Origin: CAVYXK01 sp963708245 | GTDB lineage: Bacteria; Pseudomonadota; Alphaproteobacteria; Acetobacterales; Acetobacteraceae | Direction of reading: 5' to 3' | Assembly: GCA_963708245.1 (NCBI GenBank) | Contig: OY970201.1 | Location: 2,480,001-2,544,000, forward strand | DNA: 64,000 nucleotides | Shown: piece after piece, positions 50,684 to 59,591 of the stretch | How the letters are laid out: the number at the start of each line of letters is the position of its first letter | How positions within the stretch are numbered: the stretch's first letter is position 1 | Notes under the pieces: model-generated | Database searches by the model: none | Told to the model about the DNA's origin: nothing | The model's input: only the letters and a program-made list of their open reading frames with translations | Translations under genes and position numbers: made by a program

Positions 50684-51253
50684 GGCATAGACGCCGCGCC
50701 GCTTGTCGAGCACCAGCGCATCGGCGTCCCAGCTTTCCCACAGCCGGCACACCGCCTCTGTCACCTCGTCGGCGAAGTCATAGCGCGCGCCGCGCGCCGG
50801 CAGTTCCTCAAGGCCGAAATTCTGCGCCTCGAGATGGCCATGGGAGGCGACCACGTTCCAGGCGACCCGTCCTCCGCTCAGCAGATCAAGCGTGCCGAGC
50901 GACCGAGCAAGGTGATAGGGCGGGTAGAACGTGGTGGACAGCGTGGCACCAAGCCCGATGCAACTCGTCGCACGTGCCATGATCGCCAGCAGCGGGATCG
51001 GATCGAGCAGCCCCATCTGCCCGCCGTACCGCAGGATCGTGGCGAAGCTGCCGCCGTACAGATCGTACAACCCCAGGATGTCGGCAAAGAACAGGCTGTC
51101 GAACTTGCCGTGTTCCAGCACCCGCGCGATGTGCTCGTGCCATTGCGGGGTGAAGACCCCGAGATCCGCTTCCGGACGGCGCCAGGCGCCGTGGTGATGC
51201 GCGGTCGGGCCTGCCAGCAGGAAGGCCACGAAATGCATCCTCCGCGTGGTCAC
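50684..51253 (-). pseudogene. N-terminal half of an interrupted LLM flavin monooxygenase
   Basis: 190 codons from ATG 51253: MHFVAFLLAGPTAHHHGAWRR, FDSLFFADILGLYDLYGG, GLGATLSTTFYPPYHLARSLGTLDLLSGGRVAWNVVASH (given in parts) and YDFADEVTEAVCRLWESWDADALV. This is the standard N-terminal half of the nitrilotriacetate/dibenzothiophene-sulfone monooxygenase family, which uses FMNH2 from a partner reductase. The frame ends at TATGCC, the target site, and then reads into the mobile unit. The other half is at 45655-46404. Confidence 0.92.
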
Positions 51254-51539
51254 TGCAGCAGGCCCTCCCGCACGCGGTCCTTAGGAGAGCCGTCACAGCA
51301 GGCATCGGTGCATTCAATCATTAGTTCCCCCACGCTCAAGTTGATTTTGCCGTAACCTGTCACCGTTGCACACAGGCGATTTGCCTGCCGGCGGCTGACG
51401 CGGAACGAGACCTGGGGACACTAATAGCGCCAGCGGCCTGATGCCGACAGGGACGCAATCGTGCGGTTTCCAGCACGAATAGCCCTTCCCCTTCGCAGGC
51501 GGGCGACCTATGCTTCCCGGACCTGCAGGGAGAGAAAAA
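51254..51539. other. Intergenic region upstream of the substrate-binding protein gene
   Basis: 286 bases between divergent genes, presumably holding both promoters. I see no clear -35/-10 pair, RNA gene or repeat. Confidence 0.3.
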
Positions 51540-53135
51540 ATGCTAACACGTCGCGCGCTCCTGGCCACAGGAGCGGCCGCCGCCGCTGGCCCACTTGCCT
51601 CCAGCTGGACCGATGCTGCTACGCCACGCAATATGATCGTCATGGCAAGGCAGATCGACGACATCATCTCCTTCGACCCGGCGCAATGTTACGAATTCAG
51701 CGATACTGAGGTCGATGCCAACGTCTATCGGAAGCTCGTTTCACCCGATCTCCGCAATCTCGGTAAGATGGGTCCCGATCTCGCAGAGCACTGGGAGGTT
51801 TCAGCAGACGGCAAGACGTTCACCTTCCATCTGACGCAGAATGCGAAATTCTCGTCCGGCAAACCGATGACCGCAGCGGATGCGGAATTCTCTCTGCGTC
51901 GGGTTGTGACCCTGAACCTGACGCCGGGTTTCATTATAACCCAGTTCGGCTTCACCAAGGACAATGTCACGCAACTGATTCGTGCGACCGACTCGCACAC
52001 GCTGGTCATGGAGCTACCGAAGCCGGCGGCGACCAGCTTCGTGCTGTATTGCCTTTCGGCCAACGTTGGCGGAATCGTCGAGAAAGAGACGGCGCTGGCT
52101 CACCAGGAGAAGGACGACCTCGGCAATCATTGGCTCGGCAGCCACTCCGCCGGCAATGGTCCGTACCAACTCACGTCCTGGCAGGCGGATGATCACGTCA
52201 TCATCGATGCCAATCCGCACTCTGGGATTTCGGTCGCCACCAAGCGCGTCTTCATCCGTCACGTCAAGGAGCCGTCCGAGGCGTTGCTGTTGCTAAAGCG
52301 GGGCGACATTGATATCGCTCGAAACCTGACCAGCGAACTGCTGAAGGACGCTGCGACTGATCCGAACCTCTACAATATTTCGTCGCCAACGACTAACCAG
52401 ATGTACATCGCCGGGAACGAGGGCTATGCTCCCTTCGCCAAGAACGCAGTACGCCAAGCTATCAAATGGGCTATCGACTACGAGGGGATCCAGAAGAACA
52501 TCCTACCGACGACTTATATTGTGAACCAGGGAGTCCAACCGACTATGATGTTGGGCGCAGTAAATACCAATCCGTTTCACAAGGATCCCGATAAGGCGAA
52601 GGCGTTGTTGGCACAGGCGGGATATGCGCAAGGCTTTTCCGCGACGCTTGACCATTTCTCCGAACATCCCTATTCGGACATCGCTGCGGCGCTCCAGGAC
52701 GATTTGGGCGCGATCGGGATCAAGGTTTCGCTGTTAGCGGGCACTCGCAAACAAGTCCTCACCAAGATGCGCGCCCGTCAGCATCAATTGATCATGAATG
52801 AATGGTACCCGGACTATTTCGACCCGAACTCCAACGCTCAGGCGTTTTGCTCCGACCCCGACGATGGCGACAACAGCCCTATGAAGATCATCGCTTGGCG
52901 CAATCACTTCTACAACAAGGAACTGACCGACGAGGTCGCGCAAGCCGCCCAGGAGCTGGATACTGAGAAGCGCATCTCGCTCTATCACACGATACAGCAG
53001 CAATCCTGGGACCAGTCGCCGATCGCATTCATGCTGCAGCAGAACGATGTCGCAGTGTTGCGCAAGAATGTAACAGGTTTTCTGCTGGGCGCGCAGTCAG
53101 ACTTCACCCGCTACGGAAAGACTCGGAAGACCTGA
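51540..53135 (+). CDS. ABC transporter substrate-binding protein, family 5 (peptide/nickel type)
   Basis: A 531-residue periplasmic binding protein. ATG 51540 follows GGGAGAGA. The signal begins MLTRRALLATGAAAAAGPLA, with a twin-arginine-like RR but no full Tat consensus. Features of the SBP_bac_5 fold are PDLAEHWEVSADGKTFTFHLTQNAKFSSGKPMTAADAEFSLRR, FAKNAVRQAIKWAIDYEGI and the C-terminal DQSPIAFMLQQNDVAVLRKNV (parts of longer stretches). No permease or ATPase genes are adjacent, so it is an orphan component or the first gene of an operon now lost; a terminator follows at once. Confidence 0.9.
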   Translation: MLTRRALLATGAAAAAGPLASSWTDAATPRNMIVMARQIDDIISFDPAQCYEFSDTEVDANVYRKLVSPDLRNLGKMGPDLAEHWEVSADGKTFTFHLTQNAKFSSGKPMTAADAEFSLRRVVTLNLTPGFIITQFGFTKDNVTQLIRATDSHTLVMELPKPAATSFVLYCLSANVGGIVEKETALAHQEKDDLGNHWLGSHSAGNGPYQLTSWQADDHVIIDANPHSGISVATKRVFIRHVKEPSEALLLLKRGDIDIARNLTSELLKDAATDPNLYNISSPTTNQMYIAGNEGYAPFAKNAVRQAIKWAIDYEGIQKNILPTTYIVNQGVQPTMMLGAVNTNPFHKDPDKAKALLAQAGYAQGFSATLDHFSEHPYSDIAAALQDDLGAIGIKVSLLAGTRKQVLTKMRARQHQLIMNEWYPDYFDPNSNAQAFCSDPDDGDNSPMKIIAWRNHFYNKELTDEVAQAAQELDTEKRISLYHTIQQQSWDQSPIAFMLQQNDVAVLRKNVTGFLLGAQSDFTRYGKTRKT

Positions 53136-53148
53136 GCGTCTTCTCGTT

Positions 53149-53173
53149 ATGGCCGGCACTGAGGGCCGGCCAT
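53149..53173. terminator. Hairpin terminator between convergent genes
   Basis: ATGGCCGGC (53149-53157) pairs with GCCGGCCAT (53165-53173) across a 7-base loop, between the ends of the substrate-binding protein and threonine synthase genes. It is similar in sequence to the palindrome at 29083. Confidence 0.75.
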
Positions 53174-53193
53174 GACGAAAGCTTGATCAGCAC

Positions 53194-54600
53194 TCAAGGC
53201 GAAGCGTTACGTCGGGCAAAGGCTCGGACTTGTGCTTTCACTGCGGCAAGATCGTTTTTCGTTACGACATAATGCTCCTCGCGCTCCATCAGGTCCGCGA
53301 GCCGCGGCGGTAGCGGCGGACGCAGCCCGCTAGCGCGCTCGACCGCCTCGGGAAATTTCGCCGGATGCGCAGTTGCCATCGCAACGATCGGCACCCCGTG
53401 TCCAGGGCACAGTGCACGCGCCGCGGCCAGCCCCACCGCACTATGCGGATCGGCGATGTAGCCCGTCGCCTCGTGAAGCCGCTTTATCTCCGCCTCGGTC
53501 CCCGCATCATCAAGCCGGAACCCGTGCAATGCCGCGCGTGCCCGCCGCCACGCCGCCTCCGGCACCGCCATCCGTCCGCTCTGCCGGAAACCCTGCATCG
53601 CGGCGGTCGTGGCACGCGCATCGCGGTCCAGCAACTCGAACAGCAGGCGCTCGAAATTTGAGCTGACCTGGATGTCCATGCTGGGCGACAGGCTCGGCTC
53701 GACAGCCCGCACCGACATATCGTTCGTTGCGAGGAAACGCGCCAGGATGTCGTTGCGATTGGATGCGACAACTAGCCGCGCCACCGGCAGTCCTATCCGT
53801 CGTGTCGCCCAGGCCGCCAGCACGTTGCCGAAATTGCCGGTCGGCACACTGAACGCTACCTCCCGCTCCGGCGCGCCCAGCGCCAGTGCCGCCGCGACAT
53901 AATATGGCATCTGCGCCGCGACGCGTGCCCAGTTGATCGAGTTCACCGCCGACAGGTGCAGCTCCGCGCGGAACGGCGCATCGGCGAATAGTGCCTTCAC
54001 CAGGTCCTGGCAGTCGTCGAACGTGCCTTCGATGGCAAGGTTACAGACGTTCGGCGCCTGCACCGTGGTCATCTGCCGCCGCTGCACCTCGCTGGTACGA
54101 CCCAGCGGATGCAGAATGACGATGTCGGCACGATCTCGCCCAGCAAACGCCTCGATTGCCGCCGAGCCGGTGTCGCCCGAGGTGGCACCGACAATCGTCA
54201 CCCGCTCGCCGCGTGCCGCCAACACATGCTCGAACAGCCGCCCGAGCACCTGCAGTGCGATATCCTTGAAGGCCAGCGTCGGGCCGTGGAACAGCTCCTG
54301 CACGAACAGCGTGGTGTCGAGCTGAACCAGCGGCACCACTGCCGGATGGCGAAACCCGGCATAGGCCGCGCGACAAACCGCCGCCAGCGTGTCGAACGGG
54401 ATCGCCTCGCCGACGAAAGGCTGCATGATCCGCGCTGCCAGCTCGGGATACGGAAGCCCGCGCAGCGCCCGCCAGTCCGCCGGGCCAAGATGCGGCCAGG
54501 ACTCCGGCACAAACAGCCCGCCGTCTTCGGCTAATCCGGCCAGCAGCACGCCGGTGAAATCGCGCACAGGGGCCCCGCCGCGGGTGGAGACATAATGCAT
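53194..54600 (-). CDS. thrC: Threonine synthase
   Basis: A 468-residue PLP-dependent enzyme converting O-phosphohomoserine to threonine, the last step of threonine synthesis. It begins MHYVSTRGGAPVRDFTGVLLAGLAEDGGLFVPE, the family start. The PLP-lysine lies in HGPTLAFKDIALQVLG, the phosphate-binding loop in GATSGDTGSAAIEAF, and FSVPTGNFGNVLAAW is also typical. The length fits the fungal/proteobacterial class. The start at 54600 agrees with conserved residues. No hom or thrB gene is adjacent, which is usual in alphaproteobacteria. Confidence 0.96.
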   Translation of the reverse strand: MHYVSTRGGAPVRDFTGVLLAGLAEDGGLFVPESWPHLGPADWRALRGLPYPELAARIMQPFVGEAIPFDTLAAVCRAAYAGFRHPAVVPLVQLDTTLFVQELFHGPTLAFKDIALQVLGRLFEHVLAARGERVTIVGATSGDTGSAAIEAFAGRDRADIVILHPLGRTSEVQRRQMTTVQAPNVCNLAIEGTFDDCQDLVKALFADAPFRAELHLSAVNSINWARVAAQMPYYVAAALALGAPEREVAFSVPTGNFGNVLAAWATRRIGLPVARLVVASNRNDILARFLATNDMSVRAVEPSLSPSMDIQVSSNFERLLFELLDRDARATTAAMQGFRQSGRMAVPEAAWRRARAALHGFRLDDAGTEAEIKRLHEATGYIADPHSAVGLAAARALCPGHGVPIVAMATAHPAKFPEAVERASGLRPPLPPRLADLMEREEHYVVTKNDLAAVKAQVRAFARRNASP

Positions 54601-54660
54601 GGGCGGGATTGTAAGACCGAACCCAGCGCCGGTCGTAGGGGGTGCCCCAGCCGGGCGCCC

Positions 54661-55056
54661 TCAGAACGTCTTCCGAGCCGTAAAATGCAGGCCGCAGGCG
54701 CCGTTGGTCACATCGCCGGCGATTGTGGCGCCGTCGCGACGGCCGTTCAGCGTCACATCCGGGCCCGCGCCGTGCACCGTGCCATCTGGATCGACTGCGG
54801 CATCGACATAGAGGTCAGAGCTCCAGCGATATTCGAACTGGTGGTCCTGGACATAGAGCGTGACCAGGCCGGGATGCGGACAGTCACGCCGATCGGCCTG
54901 GAACCGCGTGCTGGTGCCGCGATATGTCCCGTCGGTGGTAATCCGCGGCGCCGCGACAGAGGCTTCCGTTGGGGCAGCAGGTGCGGGCGGCTTGGTGGCG
55001 CAGGCAGCCACGCTGCCGCAGGCTGCCAGGACAAGGGCGGTTCGGACATTCAGCAT
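54661..55056 (-). CDS. Small lipoprotein of unknown function
   Basis: A 131-residue secreted protein. The start at 55056 is supported by AAGGAGC. The signal peptide ends in a lipobox-like VAAC, so it is probably lipid-anchored. A Pro/Ala linker is followed by a beta-rich domain with GTYRGTSTRFQADRRDCPHPGLVTLYVQDHQFEYRW (in parts) and closing cysteines in NGACGLHF. A GTYRGTSTR plus C/C pattern recurs in small alphaproteobacterial lipoproteins. Function unknown. Confidence 0.7.
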   Translation of the reverse strand: MLNVRTALVLAACGSVAACATKPPAPAAPTEASVAAPRITTDGTYRGTSTRFQADRRDCPHPGLVTLYVQDHQFEYRWSSDLYVDAAVDPDGTVHGAGPDVTLNGRRDGATIAGDVTNGACGLHFTARKTF

Positions 55057-55128
55057 CACGGCTCCTTTCGTGGCGGTGGTACGGAAAGCGCCGCCGTCAT
55101 GCAGGCGTGACGGCGAGTCGGGCAACCT

Positions 55129-55374
55129 TCACTCGGCCAGGCAACCCTCCGGCTTCACCTTGCGCGCGGTGGAGGCGGGGAAGCGTGCCAACCGCTCGGC
55201 CGGACGGATCGGCCGCCGCACGAGTTCGCCGCCGCAATTGGGGCAGCGTCCGGCCAGCACGCCATCGGCGCATGCTGCACAGAACGTGCATTCAAAGCTG
55301 CAGATCCGCGCATCGAGACTGTCAGCCGGCAGGTCGCGGCCGCAGCATTCACAATTCGGACGAAGCTCGAGCAT
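55129..55374 (-). CDS. DUF1272 zinc-binding protein
   Basis: An 81-residue protein of the DUF1272 family. It starts MLELRPNCECCGRDLPAD and has paired cysteines CECC, CSFECTFCAAC and CPNCGG, forming two treble-clef or zinc-ribbon sites. The C-terminal tail is basic. The function of the family is unknown. It is on the same strand as the lipoprotein gene, 72 bases upstream of it. Confidence 0.85.
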   Translation of the reverse strand: MLELRPNCECCGRDLPADSLDARICSFECTFCAACADGVLAGRCPNCGGELVRRPIRPAERLARFPASTARKVKPEGCLAE

Positions 55375-55658
55375 GGGAATTCTCGGACGCAAATGGTTGC
55401 ATAAGTCACCAGATTGCGAGTTTGCCGCGGACGTAACGGGACGGAGATGACCGGCACAAGGTCGGCCACGATGGTGGCGGCGCACTCGCCGGAGAGTCAA
55501 GCTTCGAACCACCCGGCGCCTGCTTCTTCGCCAAGGACAATCATGGACGCAACTTCCAAATGAAGTACTACGTACCCGCCGGAGCACTTGACAGAATTCA
55601 CCGTGCCGGAGCGATCATCGAGTTTCGGCGACTGGCCCAATGCAAGAGGAACCGATCC

Positions 55659-56087
55659 ATGCCCGACGATCTCGCATCGAAAACCGCGACAGCTCCGCGC
55701 CGCCGCCTGCTGGCGGACGCGCCGTCGCCGCCGTCGCACTATGTGGACGTCGTCAACGCGCCCTGGCAGACGTCAAAATTCCCCGGAATCGAGCACAAGA
55801 TCCTGTATTCCGACCCGGCGACCGGGCTTTCGACCCTGTTGTTCCGCCTCGCGCCGGGGGCAGTGGTGCCGCTGCACGAGCACACCGGGGTGGAGATGAC
55901 CTATGTGCTGGAAGGTAGCCTGGAGGACGACGAGGGAGTCTGCACGGCGGGCAATTTCGTTTGGCGCCCGGCCGGTAATACGCACGTGGCGCACGCCCCG
56001 AACGGCGCGCTGATCCTCGGCGTGTTCATGAAGCCGAACCATTTCGCCGAGGGGCAGAAATTCTTCACGGCCGACCGGCCCTGCTGA
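55659..56087 (+). CDS. Cupin-domain protein, ChrR-like
   Basis: A 142-residue protein. ATG 55659 with AAGAGGA upstream is preferred over earlier codons. After a basic N-terminal arm (about 25 residues) comes a cupin fold with ILYSDPATGLSTLLFRLAPGAVVPLHEHTGVEMTYVLEGS (motif 1, HEH...E ligands; in parts) and GNFVWRPAGNTHVAHAPNG (motif 2). It resembles the C-terminal cupin of ChrR anti-sigma factors, which senses singlet oxygen products, but it lacks the anti-sigma domain. It may be an oxygenase or a free-standing sensor. Confidence 0.8.
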   Translation: MPDDLASKTATAPRRRLLADAPSPPSHYVDVVNAPWQTSKFPGIEHKILYSDPATGLSTLLFRLAPGAVVPLHEHTGVEMTYVLEGSLEDDEGVCTAGNFVWRPAGNTHVAHAPNGALILGVFMKPNHFAEGQKFFTADRPC

Positions 56088-56103
56088 GTTGCCGAAGGCC
56101 TGA

Positions 56104-56409
56104 TCAGCCCGGCGGCAGGGTGCCGGTGCCGTCCTCGAACTGAGCGGCCTGCCGGGTCGCCTCGTCGTGCAGCGCTCCAATCTTCTCCCTGAGCGCGAAC
56201 AGTCGCGCCTGATAGAGCTGGACCGAGCCGCCGAGACGCCGCACGCTGCCCTGCAGATCGCCGACCGCGCCGCGCCACTGCGTGACCGCCTGACGCTGCT
56301 CGGCCAGAGCGCCGTTCAGTACCGACAACGCGCGGTGCAGCCGTTGCGGGTCGTTAACGGGCCGGCGAACCGGGAATGGAATGATCTCCGCGCTGCGCTG
56401 CTCCGCCAT
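56104..56409 (-). CDS. Hypothetical coiled-coil protein
   Basis: A 101-residue protein with start at 56409 supported by AAGGAG. The middle (LHRALSVLNGALAEQRQAVTQWRGAVGDLQGSVRRLGGSVQLYQARLFALREKIGALHDEA, given in parts) is strongly helical with heptad patterns. There is no signal peptide. I do not recognise a family. It is divergently or convergently placed between the cupin and DUF3429 genes and shares strand with the latter. Confidence 0.65.
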   Translation of the reverse strand: MAEQRSAEIIPFPVRRPVNDPQRLHRALSVLNGALAEQRQAVTQWRGAVGDLQGSVRRLGGSVQLYQARLFALREKIGALHDEATRQAAQFEDGTGTLPPG

Positions 56410-56494
56410 GACCGGCTCCTTCGGTTTGACGGAGGTTAACAAAGCATGAAAACGCACCCGGCGCCAGAAAAATATCGCACAGACAACGGTATGC

Positions 56495-56959
56495 TTAGAT
56501 GGAAATTGCCACCCCCAGCACGCGGACCATCAGCACCGTGATCAGCATCGCCGCCGCAACGATCGTCAGCGCCCAGCGCCACCAAAGGTAGCCGGGCGGG
56601 ACCGCCAGATCCTTGCCCGCCGAACGGTGCTCGCCGAGCGCCGTGCCGATGAACCCCGCCGTCAGCACGGCCAGGGCGACCCAACCTGGCGCCACCAGAT
56701 AAATCAGCAACGCCACCCAGCCGACCAGAGCCGGCAGTACGCCCAGCACCAGACGCCAGCGCTGCCGCCGCGCGTCGGTGCCGGCGGGAAGCGCAAATCC
56801 CCACTGCATGCCCCCCAGGAACGCCAGCGTTACGGCGCCATAGGCGATCAGCGCGGACAGCATCCGGTCGGCCTCGCCGTCTCGTGCCATCGCCCCAAGC
56901 CCGCATCCGATGAACGGCACAAGCCCGGCGATCCCCAACAGCATGGCGAGTACCGGCAT
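56495..56959 (-). CDS. DUF3429 integral membrane protein
   Basis: A 154-residue protein with about five membrane helices (LLGIAGLVPFIGCG, LSALIAYGAVTLAFLGGMQWGFAL, LVLGVLPALVGWVALLIYLV, VALAVLTAGFIGTALG and WWRWALTIVAAAMLITVLMV). GAVTLAFLGGMQWGFAL is the signature of DUF3429 proteins, of unknown function, widespread in proteobacteria. Nothing nearby hints at its role. Confidence 0.8.
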   Translation of the reverse strand: MPVLAMLLGIAGLVPFIGCGLGAMARDGEADRMLSALIAYGAVTLAFLGGMQWGFALPAGTDARRQRWRLVLGVLPALVGWVALLIYLVAPGWVALAVLTAGFIGTALGEHRSAGKDLAVPPGYLWWRWALTIVAAAMLITVLMVRVLGVAISI

Positions 56960-57017
56960 CGGCTCCCCTCGGTTCGCGGCACTGCAGCTTAATCGGCCGA
57001 CCGGCTTATGCTAGCGG

Positions 57018-58322
57018 ATGGCGATGGGCGTCGGTCTCGACATCGTTGTCTTACTGGTGCTGATCGGCGTCAACGGGCTATTCTCGATGAGCGAGTTGGC
57101 ACTGGTGTCGGCACGGCGGGCGCGGCTTGCCGTCCTGGAGCGCAAGGGGGTGCCGGGCGCCACCCTGGCGCGCACGCTTGTCGATGACCCGCAGCGCTTC
57201 CTGCCCACGGTGCAGGTCGGGGTTACGCTGGTCAGCGTCTTCGTCGGCGTGTTCGGCGGCGCCAGCATCGCTGCGCACATCCAGACAGGGCTGCAGGCGC
57301 TGTCGCTGGCGCCCGCCGCCGCGGCAACCCTGTCGCTGGCGATCGTCGTGGTCGTCAGCACGTACCTCATGCTGGTGCTGGGCGAGCTCGTGCCGAAGCA
57401 GCTCGCGCTACGACGCCCAGAATACACGGCCGCCCGTGTCGCCGGGCCGATCGCCTGGACCGCCCGCCTTGCAGCGCCGGTGGTCTGGCTGCTCGGCCAT
57501 TCATCGGCGCTGGTCCTGCGGCTGTTCGGCTTCTCCCGCGCTGGGCGCCAGACGGTCACCGAGGAAGAACTGCGCGCCCTGCTCGCGGAAGGCACCCAAA
57601 CCGGGGTGCTGGAAACCGAGGAGCGCGACATGATCGAGCGCGTGCTGCGGCTGGCGGACAAGCCGGTTCGGGCGATCATGACCCCACGCACCGAGCTGGC
57701 ATGGATCGACCGCACTGACACGCGAAAGGATATTGCCGCGACTCTGAAGGCGGCACCGCACTCGCGTTTCGTGGTGTGCGACGGCTCGGTCGATAACGTC
57801 GTCGGTGTCGTGCAGGCGAAGGACCTGCTCGACCAAATCTTGAGCGGCGGCGACCTGTCGGTTGGTGCCGCACTGCGCCAGCCGATCGTGGTGCCGGACA
57901 CGGTCTCGGCGCTGGATGCGCTGGAGCGGCTGCGGGCCGACCCGGTGGGTATGGCGCTGGTCATGGACGAGTACGGCAGCTTCGAGGGGGTCGTGACCAC
58001 CGCGGACGTGCTGGAGGCGATCGTCGGCGATCCCACTGATGCGGAGGCGCAGCCCAGCCAGCCGGGTTCTGTCCAAGGCGAGGCGGTGTTGGTGATGGAC
58101 GGCATGATGCCGGTCGATGAGGTGAAATCGCGGCTGGAGCTGCCGGATCTGCCGGCCGAGGGAACGTATCACACGCTGGCGGGACTGCTGCTGGCGCTAC
58201 TGCGGCGGGTCCCGCGCGAGGGTGACCGTATCGTGTTCGGCGGCTGGCGCTTCGAGGTGCTGGCGATGGACCAACGACGGGTGGACAAGGTCCGGGTCAG
58301 CCACGAACCGGCGGCGGCCTGA
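57018..58322 (+). CDS. HlyC/CorC (TlyC) family protein with DUF21 and CBS domains
   Basis: A 434-residue membrane protein. The DUF21/CNNM transmembrane domain (about 1-190) includes GLFSMSELALVSARRARLAVLERKG and VGVTLVSVFVGVFGGAS. It is followed by two CBS domains (about 205-330, with VRAIMTPRTELAWID and MALVMDEYGSFEGVVTTADVLEAIVGD) and a C-terminal CorC_HlyC domain (about 345-430). Homologues are linked to Mg/Co efflux or membrane integrity. The older hemolysin name is not a proof of function. The start at 57018 is the first good ATG. Confidence 0.9.
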   Translation: MAMGVGLDIVVLLVLIGVNGLFSMSELALVSARRARLAVLERKGVPGATLARTLVDDPQRFLPTVQVGVTLVSVFVGVFGGASIAAHIQTGLQALSLAPAAAATLSLAIVVVVSTYLMLVLGELVPKQLALRRPEYTAARVAGPIAWTARLAAPVVWLLGHSSALVLRLFGFSRAGRQTVTEEELRALLAEGTQTGVLETEERDMIERVLRLADKPVRAIMTPRTELAWIDRTDTRKDIAATLKAAPHSRFVVCDGSVDNVVGVVQAKDLLDQILSGGDLSVGAALRQPIVVPDTVSALDALERLRADPVGMALVMDEYGSFEGVVTTADVLEAIVGDPTDAEAQPSQPGSVQGEAVLVMDGMMPVDEVKSRLELPDLPAEGTYHTLAGLLLALLRRVPREGDRIVFGGWRFEVLAMDQRRVDKVRVSHEPAAA

Positions 58323-58348
58323 TTCGGCGAAAAAAATCTCGCCTACCA

Positions 58349-58362
58349 GTGACCCTGGTCAC
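58349..58362. promoter_or_regulatory. 14-bp perfect palindrome
   Basis: GTGACC (58349-58354), CT, GGTCAC (58357-58362) lies 27 bases after the HlyC/CorC stop and upstream of a small gene. It could be an operator or part of a weak terminator. A second hairpin, TCCCGCC/GGCGGGA at 58402-58419, follows just before the next ribosome-binding site. Confidence 0.3.
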
Positions 58363-58437
58363 AGCTTCCCGCAGTTTACCGGCCCAAATTGCCCCTCGAC
58401 ATCCCGCCCCCAGGCGGGACGATGAGGGAGCGGAAAA

Positions 58438-58674
58438 ATGCTGCGGACATCAGATTTCGTGCGCCCGAGCGATGTGCTGGACCCCGACCGGGATCCTGCC
58501 CTGACCGATCAGGTGGACTTTGATGGCGCCGACAGCGGGATGCGGGGCTCGGTCGTGGCAGTGATATGCGTGCTCGGCATGCTGGCCTTGGCAGTGCTGC
58601 AGCCGCATGCACGGAACTTCCCCCCCACCGACGGGCACTCAGCGGCCCCCGTCGCCGCAACGTATCCTCACTGA
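58438..58674 (+). CDS. Small single-pass membrane protein, hypothetical
   Basis: A 78-residue protein with GGGAGCGG before ATG 58438. Residues about 38-56 (SVVAVICVLGMLALAVLQP) form one membrane helix; the N-terminus is acidic (DVLDPDRDPALTDQVDFDG) and presumably cytoplasmic. No family recognised. It ends eight bases before the convergent phosphoribosyltransferase relic. Confidence 0.6.
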   Translation: MLRTSDFVRPSDVLDPDRDPALTDQVDFDGADSGMRGSVVAVICVLGMLALAVLQPHARNFPPTDGHSAAPVAATYPH

Positions 58675-58681
58675 CAGCGGC

Positions 58682-59169
58682 TCAGCGCTCCCCGCGCTGA
58701 GCCAGGGGGGCCACGAACTGCGGTTCGGTGTCCCAGGGGAAAAGAATCCAGGTGTCCTGCGACACCTCGGTGATGAAGCTGTCCACCACGTCCCGCGCCG
58801 CCGGCTTGGCATAGACGCAGGCGAAGTGCGCGCGCGGCAATAGCGCGCGCACGACGCGTGCGGTGGCGCCAGTGTCCACCAGATCATCGATGATCAGGAA
58901 GCCGCTGCCATCGCCGGCCGCGCTAGGCGGCTTGAGGATCACCGGTGCGCCGCGGGAGTCCGGCGCTTCGCCGCCGTAGCTCGCGATCGAGATGCTCTCG
59001 ACAAACCGACACTCCAGCTCGCGGGCGACGATCGCGGCCGGGATCAATCCACCGCGACCACACCCGCAAAGCTGCCGCCCCGGGGACCTTTGCCGATCAA
59101 CCGCCAGGCCAGCGCGCGCGCATCTCGGTGTAGCTGGTCCCAGGTCACCGTATAGTAATGCGTCGGCAT
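58682..59169 (-). pseudogene. gpt: Xanthine(-guanine) phosphoribosyltransferase, broken by a short deletion
   Basis: The start at 59169 overlaps the csaA stop (TGATG). The first frame gives MPTHYYTVTWDQLHRDARAL to FAGVVAVD and then stops. The second frame gives LIPAAIVARELECRF, the PRPP-binding IIDDLVDTGATARVVR and a normal C-terminus (DTWILFPWD). The conserved linker AVTRGG is missing at the junction near 59050. A deletion between two short GCGGTG repeats would explain both the frame change and the missing residues. The substrate is normally xanthine or guanine. The reading is certain at family level; the exact lesion is inferred. Confidence 0.8.
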
Positions 59170-59510
59170 CAGAAGAGCTTGCCGCCGTTCGGGACTTTGA
59201 AATCGGGCTTGATCAGCACCACCGCGCCGTCCTCGTCCGGCATGCCGAGTGTCAGCACCTCGCTGACCGAGGGGCCGATCTGGCGCGGTGGAAAGTTGAC
59301 CACGGCGCAGACCTGACGGCCGATGAGTTGGTCGGCGCGGTAGTGCACGGTGATCTGCGCCGAGGACCGCTTAGTGCCGATCTCCGGTCCGAAATCGATG
59401 ACGAGCTTCAGCGCCGGCTTGCGCGCCTCTGGGAAGGGCTGCGCATCTATGATCGTGCCCACCCGGATATCGACACGCTCGAAATCGGCGAAGGTGATGG
59501 TCTCGGGCAT
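59169..59510 (-). CDS. csaA: tRNA-binding protein, CsaA-like
   Basis: A 113-residue OB-fold protein of the EMAP/CsaA type. ATG 59510 gives MPETITFADFERVDIRVGTI, the family start. ITVHYRADQLIGRQVCAVVNFPPRQIGPSVSEVLTLGM (in parts) and VLIKPDFKVPNGGKLF complete it. CsaA proteins bind tRNA and were described as secretion chaperones in Bacillus. It overlaps the downstream phosphoribosyltransferase gene by one base, so those genes are translated together. Confidence 0.9.
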   Translation of the reverse strand: MPETITFADFERVDIRVGTIIDAQPFPEARKPALKLVIDFGPEIGTKRSSAQITVHYRADQLIGRQVCAVVNFPPRQIGPSVSEVLTLGMPDEDGAVVLIKPDFKVPNGGKLF

Positions 59511-59591
59511 GGCGGCCTCATCATCAGTGGTCGTGGTCAGTGGCCAGCTTCCGGGCCATACTGGCCGGAGAATAGCAATTCCGGAGCGTCG

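Noticed and set aside
49301..51253. A 650-codon minus-strand frame spanning monooxygenase and mobile unit
   Set aside because: It is a chance read-through: monooxygenase N-terminus, inverted repeat, the first lobe of a phosphotransferase, then shifted nonsense.
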